Positions 53,619 to 64,000 of a stretch of DNA of 64,000 nt are shown in pieces. Below the pieces are notes generated by a model. That model did not search any database. It was not told the DNA's origin and saw nothing but the letters and a program-made list of their open reading frames with translations. The position numbers were made by a program, and so were the translations under genes. Origin of the DNA: Echeneis naucrates (lineage: Eukaryota > Chordata > Actinopteri > Carangiformes > Echeneidae); assembly GCF_900963305.1 (NCBI RefSeq), contig NC_042518.1:13530486-13594485 (forward strand), given 5' to 3'. Every line of letters begins with the position of its first letter. The first letter of the stretch is position 1.

Positions 53619-55523
53619 CCTGTTGGTATCAAGGAGGCTTAATAGAAAAGGACAAAATGAGGGAAAGATTCACACCAAATACTTTATTTGTAGAGATGCA
53701 TACAGTCTTATATCACTAGATATTGAAGTATTTGAAGAGCACAAAGAGAAAACCATGTGCATGCGAGGAATATAGTATACATGCACAGCATTTACTGATG
53801 CTTGAGACATTTCATATCATCTAAGCAAACAGAACTATTCAGCCTTCACAAGCAAATGACAATTGCACACAACCTGTAACAAAACAGCAATAATTACAGT
53901 TGCTGAATATGATTTCTTATTCTAAACAGATTAGTTAATGAGTCCTAATGAGAAGTAGTTAATATATTTAACCTTCATTTTTAGTAGGATTAGCTTTACT
54001 TTAGTCTAAGATGTAAATCCAAGTGATTTTGGTGATTACTTAATATTTCATCCAGTGAAACCACAAGTTTCACGGTTTAGATTTTTGCCCATTTCAAATA
54101 TCTCAACAAATACAACGTGGATTGCCATTAGACAGACATTCCCATCAGTCTCTGCTCAGTGTTTTTAATGCAAATTAGAAAATGGCATCAAAATAATATG
54201 ATAAATTCAGACATTGGGTGAAACTGCCTCTCAATGGCGACGGCTCAACTCAGCTATCTTATTTATTTATTTTAAGCTGCACTGACACTTTTACTGCTGC
54301 TGTTCTTGACCTTTTAGATATGTCATATATTTCTTGGTGTTATTTTCTAACACCAAGAAAAGTTGAGTCAAACGGAGTTTCAGTGTACATATTGTATAAT
54401 GATAGTTAAGATGAATTAATCATTCATTCAGTCATTCATCATCGTCTTAGGAGTCCCACTGTCAACATGCTGGTATTTAGCCCAAAGAGTGTTGTTCCAG
54501 AAAAGGTTTAAGGGTTTTACAAACTTGACCTCAGACCTTGTACAGACACACACAAAATACAATCAGAACGATTTCCTTTGCATGAAGTCCAACATTTCTC
54601 ATATTAGTGGAACTAGTAACCTAAATCAATTATTTGGATTATGGTGAAGAGGCTGCAGAGTCCAACATAGGTCTCTTTGTCAATTAACATTGTAAACACA
54701 AGTGGACTGCATTCAGAGTTTACCTCTGTGTGAGACAATAACCCCCTGGAACTGAGTAATGACTGATAACTAAACCCATCTGCTCACACGTGGAAGCAGT
54801 TATTCCAGTTTTGCCACGCCTCCAAAGTTTGGCTTTTTTTTTTTTGTGTTGTTGGTTGTCAGGAAATTAGTTCCTAGCTGTATGACTGAAAATTAGATTT
54901 CTCTTGATTTCATCCACACAGAACTGGCTGTCTGTGCATAGAATCCGTTTCTGTGAGGATACCAGTCTCATGACACCACTCGCTCAATTAGAAGTGCAGA
55001 CAGCTCTGTCAATGTCACCATTGCATACTATAATAGTTTTTAGCATTTTATGCTATATATATAGAATATATATCTATATATTCTTTACGTTTCAAACAAT
55101 CATATTAGGTTAAACTGCTTCAATCAGTCCTTTCCTTTCAGTCCTTTCACAAAATAGTCAGTGATATCGCTCCATGCACATGTTTTCAATTATATTTGCT
55201 CTGGTTTTTTCTTTTAGGAGTCATTACCCCACTACTTCGTAGGACAAGGGGTTTTAGGTTGTGCTGTCCAGACCAGTGAAAATTAAGGAAATATTTGAAA
55301 AATGCCAGTGGGCATATTTCTTCTCACAAACATGTTCTAAAACAATTGAAACATGAATGTTGGTAATCACAGAAACTCTTAGTTTTGTCTCAGTCACATC
55401 AATCTAAGCACAATTACCTTAAAACTCTCTATTCTGTCAATAAAAGTGAGAGAATTTGTCTTTATTTTTTCATTTTCTACATTAACCAAAAAATGTATTT
55501 TATTTGGGAAAAAATCTTCTTAC

Positions 55524-55610
55524 CTCAGTATGGAAATGACTCCAAGGTCTGGCCGGTTGGTAGGATGGAGGAACAGTCAGTGTGAGGAACACCTGATGGA
55601 CTAAGCCAAA
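55524..55610 (-). other. Possible non-coding first exon of the fusion gene
   Basis: On the minus strand ttccatactgag is followed by a consensus donor gtaagaag (at 55523). A matching acceptor (ttctattaag) lies 20 bases before the fusion gene start codon at 53618. The pairing would give a 1.9-kb first intron. Start of the exon is a guess. Confidence 0.35.
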
Positions 55611-55657
55611 GGGTCTATAATGTAGAAGCAGTGACTCCAATTAAGCAATTTCAGTTC

Positions 55658-55670
55658 CTCTCTCTCTCTG

Positions 55671-55702
<32 letters not shown>
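55658..55702. repeat. (CT)n microsatellite
   Basis: CT repeat with two TG/CG interruptions, about 45 bp. Confidence 0.93.
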
Positions 55703-55705
<3 letters not shown>

Positions 55706-56111
55706 TTGCCCATCTCATTCTTATTTGTTCATGTGCTTCATTGCATGTCTGTTCGATAGTTTAACATTTCTAAAAAATAATAATAAAAAATCAGTACAAA
55801 TAGTTACTAAATTATAGCTGTAACTAGAACAGTAAATCAGTGACAGTTTGTCTGGAACTGAAAGCATCATATTAATATTTTGATTATTTTGATTTGTCCT
55901 TGTACTGGACTCCTTTTTCATTGTTACTTTTACCTAGGTAAAGGATACTTCTGCAACTGACAGTGACCAAGTAATATTATTTTAGCAGAATTTAATAATA
56001 GGAGAGTGACAATCCCATTTGATCAACATGATTCCATGCAATGAATTAACTTGGCCTTTTAGATTGCAAAAAACATACTGGTAAGGGTACTGTATTGGAA
56101 AATTATATTAT

Positions 56112-57400
56112 TGTGGCAGAAAGAAATGGATCGCAGAGGAATCAGATGGGGAATCTCTTTATTCACAGCGGCCCTACTAACAATGTAGTCAGAGACAAAA
56201 TTACAGAACATGATATACCTTTTTATACTAAGGTCAGGCTATGTGTGTGAATTGAGTGGATAGGCTTCATCCTGTTTACCAGACCTTTTTGGCAATCTCA
56301 ACTTCCACAGGAGGGGGGATACATTTCCTAAAATCATTTATCATGAACTTTAGCGTGTTGGTTGCACAAACCTATGTGTGTGTGTATTGGTGCACTTCTC
56401 TCTTACCCAAAGCTCCACATGTTTCCTCACTTGTTATTCTGACCTGTTCAACGCCAGTATGGATCATGGTGACCTGGCTCTCACCTGTGACGCCTGAACA
56501 GGGACAATATCCCTGGGCACTGTCACTCCACTACAATATTTTGGTGCAGCCTGTTTTTCTGATCATCATTGTTGAGTTTCTCCATTCTGCTTGACTCTGC
56601 GTGTTCAAATGGAATCTGAGGAAGAAGGTGTGGTCTGTATCCCGGTATCACAGAGAAGAACCCCACAACCCCCACATCCTCTAACATAGTTCTACTTCTT
56701 CATCAGGGGTAGTTATTCTTCACTAAGACAAGTGCATAAGCTGGGCCACGTGAATCAGCCGTGGATAGTAGTTATTATCTTCTTCTGCCCTTGGTTAGGC
56801 GGCATCTACTTCTCGAATGCAGTCAAAAAAGGCAACTATTATAACATTAATGTGAGTGTAAGCAGTTTCATATCAAGCTGTATCCATTCCAGTAGGTTGT
56901 GCTATCCTGCTTGGACAAGCATACAGAGCCTTAAAGGTCAAACTGATGTCTGGAGTATTAAACTTTCATTGTTCATGAGTCTCCACGATTCTGCAATGAG
57001 CAGTAAACAAAATGTACACATTCACATTTCAGCAGTAAATGAAATATATTCACATCATGAACAGTCTAACACTTGTGTAACCTTGGGTTGTGTCTACACG
57101 TATACTGGCCTCTATGCAATCCTTTTTGCTTTTAAGTTTTGCAGGTTCATTCCAGTGCAGCTGTCTGATGCAGAATGGCAACTATTTGCCTCACTCTGGT
57201 TACTTCCGAGAAAGTTTTTACCACAAGCTTTTCTATGTAGAGCTACAAAAAAGATCGTATTAAATCCTGTATCTTGCCATACTCTGCAGACTATTTGTCA
57301 ATCTGTATGAATGTCTGGTTTTCCTTGCAAAGAATAAAACACACAGACAACCTGTCTGACATTATCAACTAAAATTTTCACAACAGGTACCTAATATCTG
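56112..57400 (-). mobile_element. Possible LTR-type retroelement fossil (LTR-like end)
   Basis: Read on the minus strand, the left end shows an LTR-like order: TATAAAAAGG, then about 90 bases on AATAAAGAGATTCC, then an end in CA near 56112. This resembles promoter, polyadenylation signal and U5 of an LTR. The right boundary and family are uncertain and no gag/pol was recognised, so a solo, old and broken copy is the best reading if it is one at all. Confidence 0.25.
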
Positions 57401-57829
57401 TTTGACTTATGAGGATGCAAATTCTTTGCACAGCACGTTTTCTGGTTTCCCACAGACGCTAGCCTCCCCATATCAGCTTTCTGGTGTGCCTCCTTATATA
57501 AGGCCATATGAGAAAACAAATAGCGTACAGTTACGGTATGCAAAAGATGTCAGAAAAGAATTTGCCTTTTATTTGCTTAGATAAGTGTTATAAAATAAAT
57601 GAAAAATAAATGAAATAATTCACTATATTTGCTTTAATTTAACATACAATTAGTTCATATTAGTGAAAATATCACAACTTTTGGTGTTATGACTAACAAA
57701 GCAGAAACACAAGATGTAATATCAACAAGAAACTGTATGGTAAGACAAGGGCCAGTGCAGAGGGACAGTGGAGTGCCTGCATGAATGACATTTATGACAG
57801 TACAGGAGCTGTTCTAAACCCTTAAACAT

Positions 57830-58220
57830 TAATAGGAAGTTGGTCCCCTCTTTTCAGCCGTACCAGCTTCCATTCTTCTGGGACACATTTTGACAAGATT
57901 GCCCGGTTACTTATCATCCAGGAATCCCATGATCCTCTGTGGAACTTTACTGTTGGCACAAAACAGCCAGCTTTACATCTTTGTTGATTGTAGGGCTTCA
58001 TGCAGCCGTTTGGATCCCTGCAGTTATTGTATCAGCAGATCGCAGACACCTTTTAAACCCTATGGGCCTCTGCACCTGGAATCCCCTTCCTGTAATTAAA
58101 GACTTGAACTCAGTGAGCTGTTCAGAACAGATGTTTGTAAAAGCAGACAGCATGGAGAGGTGCTAGAGTTTATACACCTGCGGCAGTAGGAAACGCCTGA
58201 ATTGAAGCTTTTGGGCCTTG
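57830..58220 (-). mobile_element. Decayed Tc1/mariner-like DNA transposon
   Basis: Segments match the teleost Tc1-like consensus I remember, in the reverse orientation: cccctcttttcagccgtac, cttccattcttctggga, aactttactgttggcaca, agggcttcatgcagcc, tcactgagctgttc-like and gtttatacacctgcgg. The order is preserved but large internal parts are missing (full elements are 1.2-1.6 kb), so this is an internally deleted non-autonomous relic. It ends about 140 bp before the first mpst start codon. Confidence 0.75.
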
Positions 58221-58358
58221 ATTTAAATTTCTGAGGTACTTTCACTCCACTTGTTTGTTTTACTGCCTGCTTGTTTGATGGGGACATTGCACTGAGTCTG
58301 TTTAATCAAATAACAGGGGCAGAAGTCGAGGGCTGTGTCATTTCGCCCTGCAGTAAAC

Positions 58359-59953
58359 ATGGCAGAGCAGACGTTGGTTTCTGCTGAGTGGCTGGCTGAC
58401 ATGGTCAAACGGGGCCTGGTCGGGCCGCGGCTCCGGATCCTGGATTCGTCCTGGTATCTCCCGATGACAAAACGAGACGCCAAGAAGGAGTTCGCACAGT
58501 CTCACATCCCAGGAGCGTCCTTCTTCGACATCGATGAGTGCTCAGACAGGACGTCTGCGTTTGACCACACGCTGCCATCAGAGCAGTTTTTTGCAGAATA
58601 TGTCGGCGGCCTAGGTATTGGAAATGACAGCCATGTGGTTGTTTACGATGCCAGTGACCTCGGGGCATTTTCCTGCACCAGGGTTTGGTGGATGTTCCGC
58701 TTGTTTGGCCACACTGAGGTGTCGGTGCTGAACGGGGGCTTCAGGAGCTGGGTCAGAGAGGGACACCCGGTCACAGGGACGCTCACCCGGCCTGAACCGG
58801 CCCACTTCACCGCCACCATCAACCGCGCCTGGGTCAAGTCTTTTGAGGACATCACCGACAACATCACGACTCAGGGTTTCCAGGTGGTGGACGTGAGGTC
58901 CTATGCCAGGTTCTGGGGGACAGAGCCAGAACCAAAAGAGGGTACACCTCCTTTTTGTCCACTCACATATTTGTTTAATCCTGATTAATGTGAATTTTCT
59001 TGAAACCAGGAGCTCAGTTTTTGTTATGTAACTATTCTAGATCTAAGAACGTAGTACAAATATAACCACAAGTGACTATAGGGCAGTTGTTTGTCTGTGT
59101 CAAAGGTTAAGGCTCTTCTCCATGTTGCAGCCCATCTCATCTGCACTGTTGACAGTATCAAAAGGAACCCATTCCAAACATTACATGTGTAATCCTGCTG
59201 ACAAATAGCATGCTGATGAGGAGAACATAACTTCCTTAGCAAAAGTTAACAACAGAGCTTAAATAAATGATCAGACTGACTCAAAGTTAAAATGTATTGA
59301 ATTTCATAATATTTTATATATTTGCGCAGTCAGTTTGACAGCAGTGGTTGTTATGTCGCCACAACTGCATGATGTGACTTGACAGTTTCTAAACATAAGC
59401 AAACAGCATCACACCTACAATGAGATTGTTGAAAATTTTCTTGCTTGTTGTTGTGTTTCATGCATGGAAACTAATCATATCAGTGAGACGAGAGATGTAA
59501 GAAATTGAAAGCAGCTAGACAAGCCTCGTGATTTTTTTTTTTCCCATGCATAGTAAGAAGCTGATTGAGGTAATGGATAATTTGGCCCTCATTGTGTGTG
59601 AATGCCTACTGTGCTACGTGTGAGTGCAGGGAAGTTAAATAATTTATAACTGTCCTTCAGGTATCCAACCGGGCCACATCCCTGGCTCCATATGCATGCC
59701 GTTCTTCAGGTTTCTCGATGACAAGGGAATGATGCTGTCCACAGATGAGCTGAAGGAGTTCTTTAAGCAGTCACAGGTGGATTTGAGTAAGCCCCTCTGT
59801 GGGTCCTGTGGCTCAGGTGTGACCGCCTGTCACATGGTTCTGGCTGCCCACCTGTGTGGCGCCCCTGGGGCTTCTGTGTATGATGGATCCTGGTATGAGT
59901 GGTTCACCAAGGCTCCACCAGAGCACATAATCTCTGAGATCAAAAGGTCTTAG
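58359..59953 (+). CDS. mpst-like: Mercaptopyruvate sulfurtransferase-like, copy 1
   Basis: Two exons, 58359-58941 and 59661-59953, give 291 aa. Two rhodanese domains: an inactive N-terminal one (DSSWYLPMTKRDAKKEF, HIPGASFFDIDECSDRTS) and a catalytic C-terminal one with Cys244 in CGSGVTAC, the loop typical of MPST rather than CRKGVTAC of TST. The enzyme moves sulfur from 3-mercaptopyruvate to thiols or cyanide, giving H2S/persulfide, in mitochondria and cytosol. The start MAEQTLVSAEWLAD follows the family; no long targeting peptide is seen. It is the first of a same-strand tandem pair and may occupy the TST slot of the TST-MPST pair known in mammals. Substrate preference is inferred from the loop. 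Confidence 0.92.
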
Positions 59954-60187
59954 CAGGCCTTTAAAAGTCAACTTTGATTGAATGATTCAATGCATTGGAT
60001 CATTTGACCTCAGATCTAAGCATACATAAATAAACCAGAAATGTCTGCCTGCTTAGTTGAGGATTTGATTGAAATCAACATATAGGTCTCTCTTGATGTT
60101 CCACTCTGCTGCTCTTCAGGAGCATTATTTGAAGAGAATGGTTATGTAATGTCCAGTTTTTTAGCTTATGAAATCATTGTGAAATAA

Positions 60188-60286
60188 AGAAACAAACATT
60201 GTTGGAGAGCTTCTTTGAAAAGGCAGAAACACCCAGTGATGAGACAGCTGAAGATCCCAAGACTGCCAACGAAAAGAAAGCTGCAG
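60188..60286 (+). other. Exon-like open segment between the mpst copies
   Basis: An open frame with ESFFEKAETPSDETAEDP and KTANEKKAAG ends at a donor-like G|GTAAAA (60287). It lies just after an AATAAA of copy 1 and before copy 2. It may be an unrecognised small exon, an alternative 5' exon of copy 2 or chance. No family recognised. Confidence 0.25.
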
Positions 60287-60437
60287 GTAAAAGAAAATAC
60301 CAAGAGTTAACTTAAATTAGATTCTCATCTCAATCGGCGGTTCCCATACTCTTACATATTACAATGCGTGTGGGGCCCTGGTCCTGAGGAGCACAGTTTC
60401 CCTCTGGAGGTCGGAGCTGGTACTGCAGCGCCTCATC

Positions 60438-61832
60438 ATGGCAGTACAAACCCAAACTCTGGTTTCCGGACGGTGGCTGGCAGACGCCATCAGCAACAGC
60501 CTGATCGGCCCCAGGCTGCGGGTCCTGGACACCTCATGGTACCTGCCGAAGATGAAGCGGGACCCCAGGGCCGAGTTCGTGCAGAGGCACATACCGGGCT
60601 CCGCTTTCTTTGACATAGATGACTGCTGCGACCGGAGCTCTCCGTTTGATCACATGCTGCCGACTCCCAGCCACTTCTCCCGGTACGTCGGCGACCTGGG
60701 CATCGGGAACGACACACACGTCGTTGTTTACGACACCAGCGACTTTGGCTCGTTCAGCGCGCCCCGGGTGTGGTGGATGTTCCGGCTGTTCGGCCACACC
60801 CTGGTGTCGGTGCTGGACGGAGGCCTGAAGAAGTGGCTGGCTGACGGCCATCCGCTGACGGATCGATGCTCCGCTCCGGAGCGCGCAGAGTTTAAGGCCA
60901 CGTTGAACGGGTCCTGGGTGAAGAGCTACGCGGACGTGCTGGAGAACATCCGGACGCAGCAGGTCCAGGTCGTGGACGCCAGGTCCGCCGGCAGGTTCAG
61001 GGGGACTGAGCCGGAGCCTAGAGAAGGTGTGAAAACCTGGTTCCTGTAGCCAAACAGCTTTTCTTATATATAGCAAACAAATATAATAAGTTAAATGGCT
61101 TTTGTATGAGAAATCAAAATTCTGACCGATTATTGTTTAAGAAACGAAATAATAGAAAAAGGCTCATTTCTGGTCTCTTCCATGTTTGCCTTTATGTATT
61201 TGGCGCAGGACATGAAATAATGTAACTTTATGTTGTTTGCACTTTATGATAACTGATTGGCTTACCACGTTAATAAGTGGAGCAAATTTTTTTAGCAGTC
61301 CCAAATACCATTTGCTAGATTTCTTCTTGGCCTTTTTGTCGGCAGATAGATTTTTCTGTAGAATAAGTCAGCCTTCTCCTTGCTGAGGGCCAAGAGGTGT
61401 GGCTGATAATTGTTTTAGGAAATATATTTAGGAAATATTCACTGGGGGCAAAAAAACAACCTTTTCCTAATTTAATGATTTTATTTCCCTGACACTTTAA
61501 TAATATTTCTCACCCTGTATCTCACCCACACAGACACACTGCCAGGCCATTTCCCTGGTGCAGTTAATATGCCATTCACTTCTTTCTTGGACTCCTCTGG
61601 AAAAGAGCTGGGGACTGAGGGCCTGTCCGAGCTGTTCAGAGGTGCAGGGGTGGACCTGGAGAGGCCACTGTGGGCCACCTGTGGGTCCGGTGTCACAGCT
61701 TGTCACATCGTTCTGGCTGCTCACCTGCTCGGTCACCCTGGGGTGTGTGTTTACGACGGCTCCTGGTCTGAATGGTTTAAAAGGGCAAGTCCAGAACATA
61801 TCATCTCAGAGGGAGAGGGTAAGAAGGTGTGA
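60438..61832 (+). CDS. mpst: Mercaptopyruvate sulfurtransferase, copy 2
   Basis: Two exons, 60438-61026 and 61534-61832, give 295 aa (human 297). The same two-rhodanese layout: DTSWYLPKMKRDPRAEF, HIPGSAFFDIDDCCDRSSPFD, APRVWWMFRLFGH, and catalytic Cys246 in ATCGSGVTACH, ending ISEGEGKKV like human MPST (ISEGRGKTH). It is the closer match to mammalian MPST of the two copies, and the intron falls at the same place (after EPEPRE) with the same phase as copy 1, showing tandem duplication. Exon 1 is markedly GC/CpG-richer than that of copy 1. A donor-like GGTAAGAAG overlaps the last codons. Confidence 0.95.
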
Positions 61833-63590
61833 AGGAACAAGAGAGGGGAGGCGGTGGACTACAGCAGACAGGAGCAGGATGTGATGTTACTTTTACAGGG
61901 GAAAGCAGTGAGTGACTTAAAAACATATTAAACAATTACTGAGGAGATGGTATTAAGTTTGTTATGAAAGCTAACTGCGACCTTAACAGATACAAGTTTC
62001 ACCAGCAGTCTGAAACCTCTTATGAAAACCTCATGCACATTATGAAATAGATTATTTATTTAAAAAAGGTCCAGACATATCATAATAGTTTGAATATATT
62101 TGTTTAGAGATATATTTGAAAAGATGACACTATTGTTTAATGACTTTTGGGATTATCTGATGAGAAATGTATGCAAGATTAAGACAGATGGGCTCTATAG
62201 ACTTTGTTTATGGGAGGACATTGTGGATGTGCTTTTTCTAAATAAATAGTACAGCAAATGTGTTTGAGGTTCTTTTTTTGTCCTACAAACAATTGATCTG
62301 CCGTGGTATTTCCTGTGTTTCTATTTGATTAAGGAAAAACAAATGTATTTAGTAACCAGAAAGATATATATTTAACCTGTTTGGAAGGGTGTCGAAGATC
62401 GCAGATACAATTTATGCTGATGGAGGGAAATTCAATCATTCAAATCAAGATGTTTTGCAATCTTATTTTCACCTCATTATATACTTTAATGTTAGAAAGT
62501 CATGTCATGTAACATAAATATAGCAGGAAAATGCAATGAAACAAAATAAAAATTCAAGCAGATCAGAGTTACACACAAACATTTCACCTGTTGCCAGGAA
62601 GCTAGGTCACCCACACACTACGACAAAAAAAAAAAGAAAAGAAAAAAAAAAAAAGGTGGGTGGGGGGTGCTGACGTTGAGGAAATCAAAACCAGTTCAGT
62701 CCTGTTCTTGTGCTGGATTTGAGGTGTCTGGCAAGATGCCTGATTTTCAACAGAAAGGTTGTGTATTTTAGCTTTTGTTAAGCTTTGGTAATACGATGCA
62801 TTGTTCTCTGCATGCTGTAATGGGAACTAAGGTGTGCTAAAAGAAAAGAATTGTATCAATTGCTTTAATAGCATGCCCAGTGTGGTGTAGAAGATTGCAG
62901 TTGAAGCTTTGCACTTATTCCCACCTGCAAACTATCAAATTTATTAAGCAAGTGCTTATATTATTTGTGATGCCAGCTGTGGCTGCCATTGTAGTAGAGA
63001 CACCTTGGAAAAGGAGCATTAAGACAGGGAAAAAGACGATGAACCTTTGCAGCAGTTCTTGAATAGATTACGATCTTGTGCTGTATCTGCTGTGGCAGTT
63101 ATAGCTTCATGTAAATCAATCATCACACTCCTCTTTAGTATTTACCCGACTTCTGACCCTCCCAGCTGACACCCAAGTCAACTGATCATTTGCATAGGAT
63201 AATATAAACTCTTAACCACAATAATCCCTCCATGTAGCCCTAGATTTCCATCCATGACTAGAGCAAACATGCAGTATAAAAGTACTGACTGCATGGAAGG
63301 TGTAAGCCAAAGACACAACAGCAACTATAATATAAAGATAATTCTTTGCATTTTATGTTTTTTTTTTTCCTGCAGGTCACAGTAGCCAAATACCATTCAA
63401 TGCAACAAACAAGTGTGGTATATTTGAAAATGTTGAGCAAAATAGGGTCAAAAAGATGTTTTTCGTGTTTTAATACACTGGAGTTTATAAAAATAAATGC
63501 AATTGCAAACCTCTCCACTTAAATCACATTTTATAAGCTACAAATATACGTACAAGAACAATGAATAAACTAATTCTAAGAGGCGGTTAT
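61833..63590. other. mpst 3' UTR and AT-rich interval
   Basis: The 3' UTR of mpst copy 2 (AATAAA near 62242) followed by AT-rich DNA with an A-run near 62624-62655. Open frames of 60-86 codons show no protein character. Confidence 0.55.
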
Positions 63591-64000
63591 ATTAGGACGA
63601 GACTGTGATTGCGCCATCGAGTTTTGAATTTTTCCAACACGCTTGCCACAACAAAGATGGCCGACCTCTTGTGACGTATGTCACTCGGATGTCCCGTAAA
63701 CTGCCTGAAGGTCCTAACGAAATAAACAAATTGGGGTCCTTTTTATCGATAGGCTAGCTGCCGAAACAACATCACGAGTCACATTGCTTTTCACAACGGC
63801 GGCGAACTGTGAAAAGTAACACCGATATATTTCGACAAGTGTGTTTTAGGGATGTTGCTGAAGTAGAAGATCCAGTTGGCTCTGTCTTTTTCGCCCTAAC
63901 TGGCTCTGCAGTTTTGTCTTTGAACGTCGAAGGGTGTGTTTGTTTGCTCGGCCGTAACGTTAGCGCTAGCCAAGCCAACTAGCTCGTCCTCAAAACCGAC
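63590..64000. promoter_or_regulatory. Probable promoter of a gene beyond the right edge
   Basis: A rise in CpG content, an AAGATGGCCGAC YY1-type element (63654-63665, plus orientation), a CRE-like gtgacgtatg and GC-rich words near 63790 suggest a housekeeping-type promoter. The plus-orientation YY1 element suggests rightward transcription, with a short six-codon frame (63657-63674). The gene itself is outside the window. Confidence 0.4.

Larger units (their letters stand above)
53639..58358. other. Intergenic interval between the fusion gene and mpst pair
   Basis: AT-rich DNA. It holds the possible first exon of the fusion gene, a CT microsatellite (55658-55702), an AT-repeat (about 55055-55083), an LTR-like fossil starting near 56112 and a decayed Tc1-like transposon (57830-58220). 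No other coding gene is supported; the 192-codon open frame at 56732-57310 lies in the fossil region and has no recognisable family. Confidence 0.5.

Noticed and set aside
56732-57310. 192-codon open frame in the mpst upstream interval
   Set aside because: No recognisable family, AT-rich codon use and a position within a probable repeat fossil; not called as a gene.
60534-61076. 180-codon minus-strand ORF over mpst copy 2 exon 1
   Set aside because: Antisense shadow of a GC-rich coding exon.
63772-63978. 68-codon minus-strand ORF at the right edge
   Set aside because: Lies in a CpG promoter-like region and shows no family resemblance; cannot be separated from chance.

Overview
This is a vertebrate, almost certainly teleost fish, nuclear genomic window. 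The evidence is intron-split genes with GT-AG junctions, AT-rich intergenic DNA with many short microsatellites, teleost-type SINE and Tc1-like repeats, and gene families with fish-style content (a double GIMAP GTPase and an ApoL protein with a proline-rich head). No CRISPR array, tRNA or rRNA gene was seen. Exons below were joined by eye from splice sites. For nine of the ten main genes the joined frames were summed and closed without a break, and lengths match family expectations where I know them. The exception is the fusion gene, which has no family length to compare with.

Layout, left to right: 0-7.9 kb is mostly non-coding, with one probable coding exon near the left edge (624-756, minus) and a few GATA-rich blocks. 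7.9-10.0 kb, minus: a TMEM150B-like membrane protein. 10.85-16.4 kb, minus: adsl. 17.8-21.3 kb, plus: a two-domain GIMAP/AIG1 GTPase. 21.3-25.7 kb: gene-poor. 25.8-28.3 kb, minus: atf4 with its translational-control leader intact. 28.9-34.2 kb, minus: an apolipoprotein-L-like gene with modular proline/tyrosine cassette exons. 36.0-39.5 kb, plus: a cathepsin-D-like aspartic protease. 42.6-46 kb, minus: mief1, whose 5' leader carries the separate 70-aa LYR microprotein. 48.5-55.5 kb, minus: a very unusual fusion gene. 58.4-61.8 kb, plus: a tandem pair of mercaptopyruvate sulfurtransferase genes. The right edge looks like a CpG-type promoter of a gene that lies mostly outside.

The standout is the fusion gene (about 1584 aa). 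It joins a complete carnitine-acyltransferase-type domain, an isoaspartyl peptidase/L-asparaginase Ntn-hydrolase domain, two HIT-like domains and a class II asparaginyl-tRNA-synthetase-like (asparagine-synthetase-like) catalytic domain. The last 82 percent is encoded by one 3.9-kb exon. I know of no described animal protein with this set. The chemistry suggests an acyl/aspartyl-asparaginyl metabolite pathway on one polypeptide, which is inference.

Two genes here are textbook cases of translational control: atf4 (3-codon uORF1, uORF2 overlapping the main start by 83 nt) and mief1 (microprotein uORF with a weak start context, main start with a strong one). From memory, adsl, atf4, mief1, ApoL genes and TST/MPST all lie on human 22q, so much of the window appears to be an old vertebrate linkage group.
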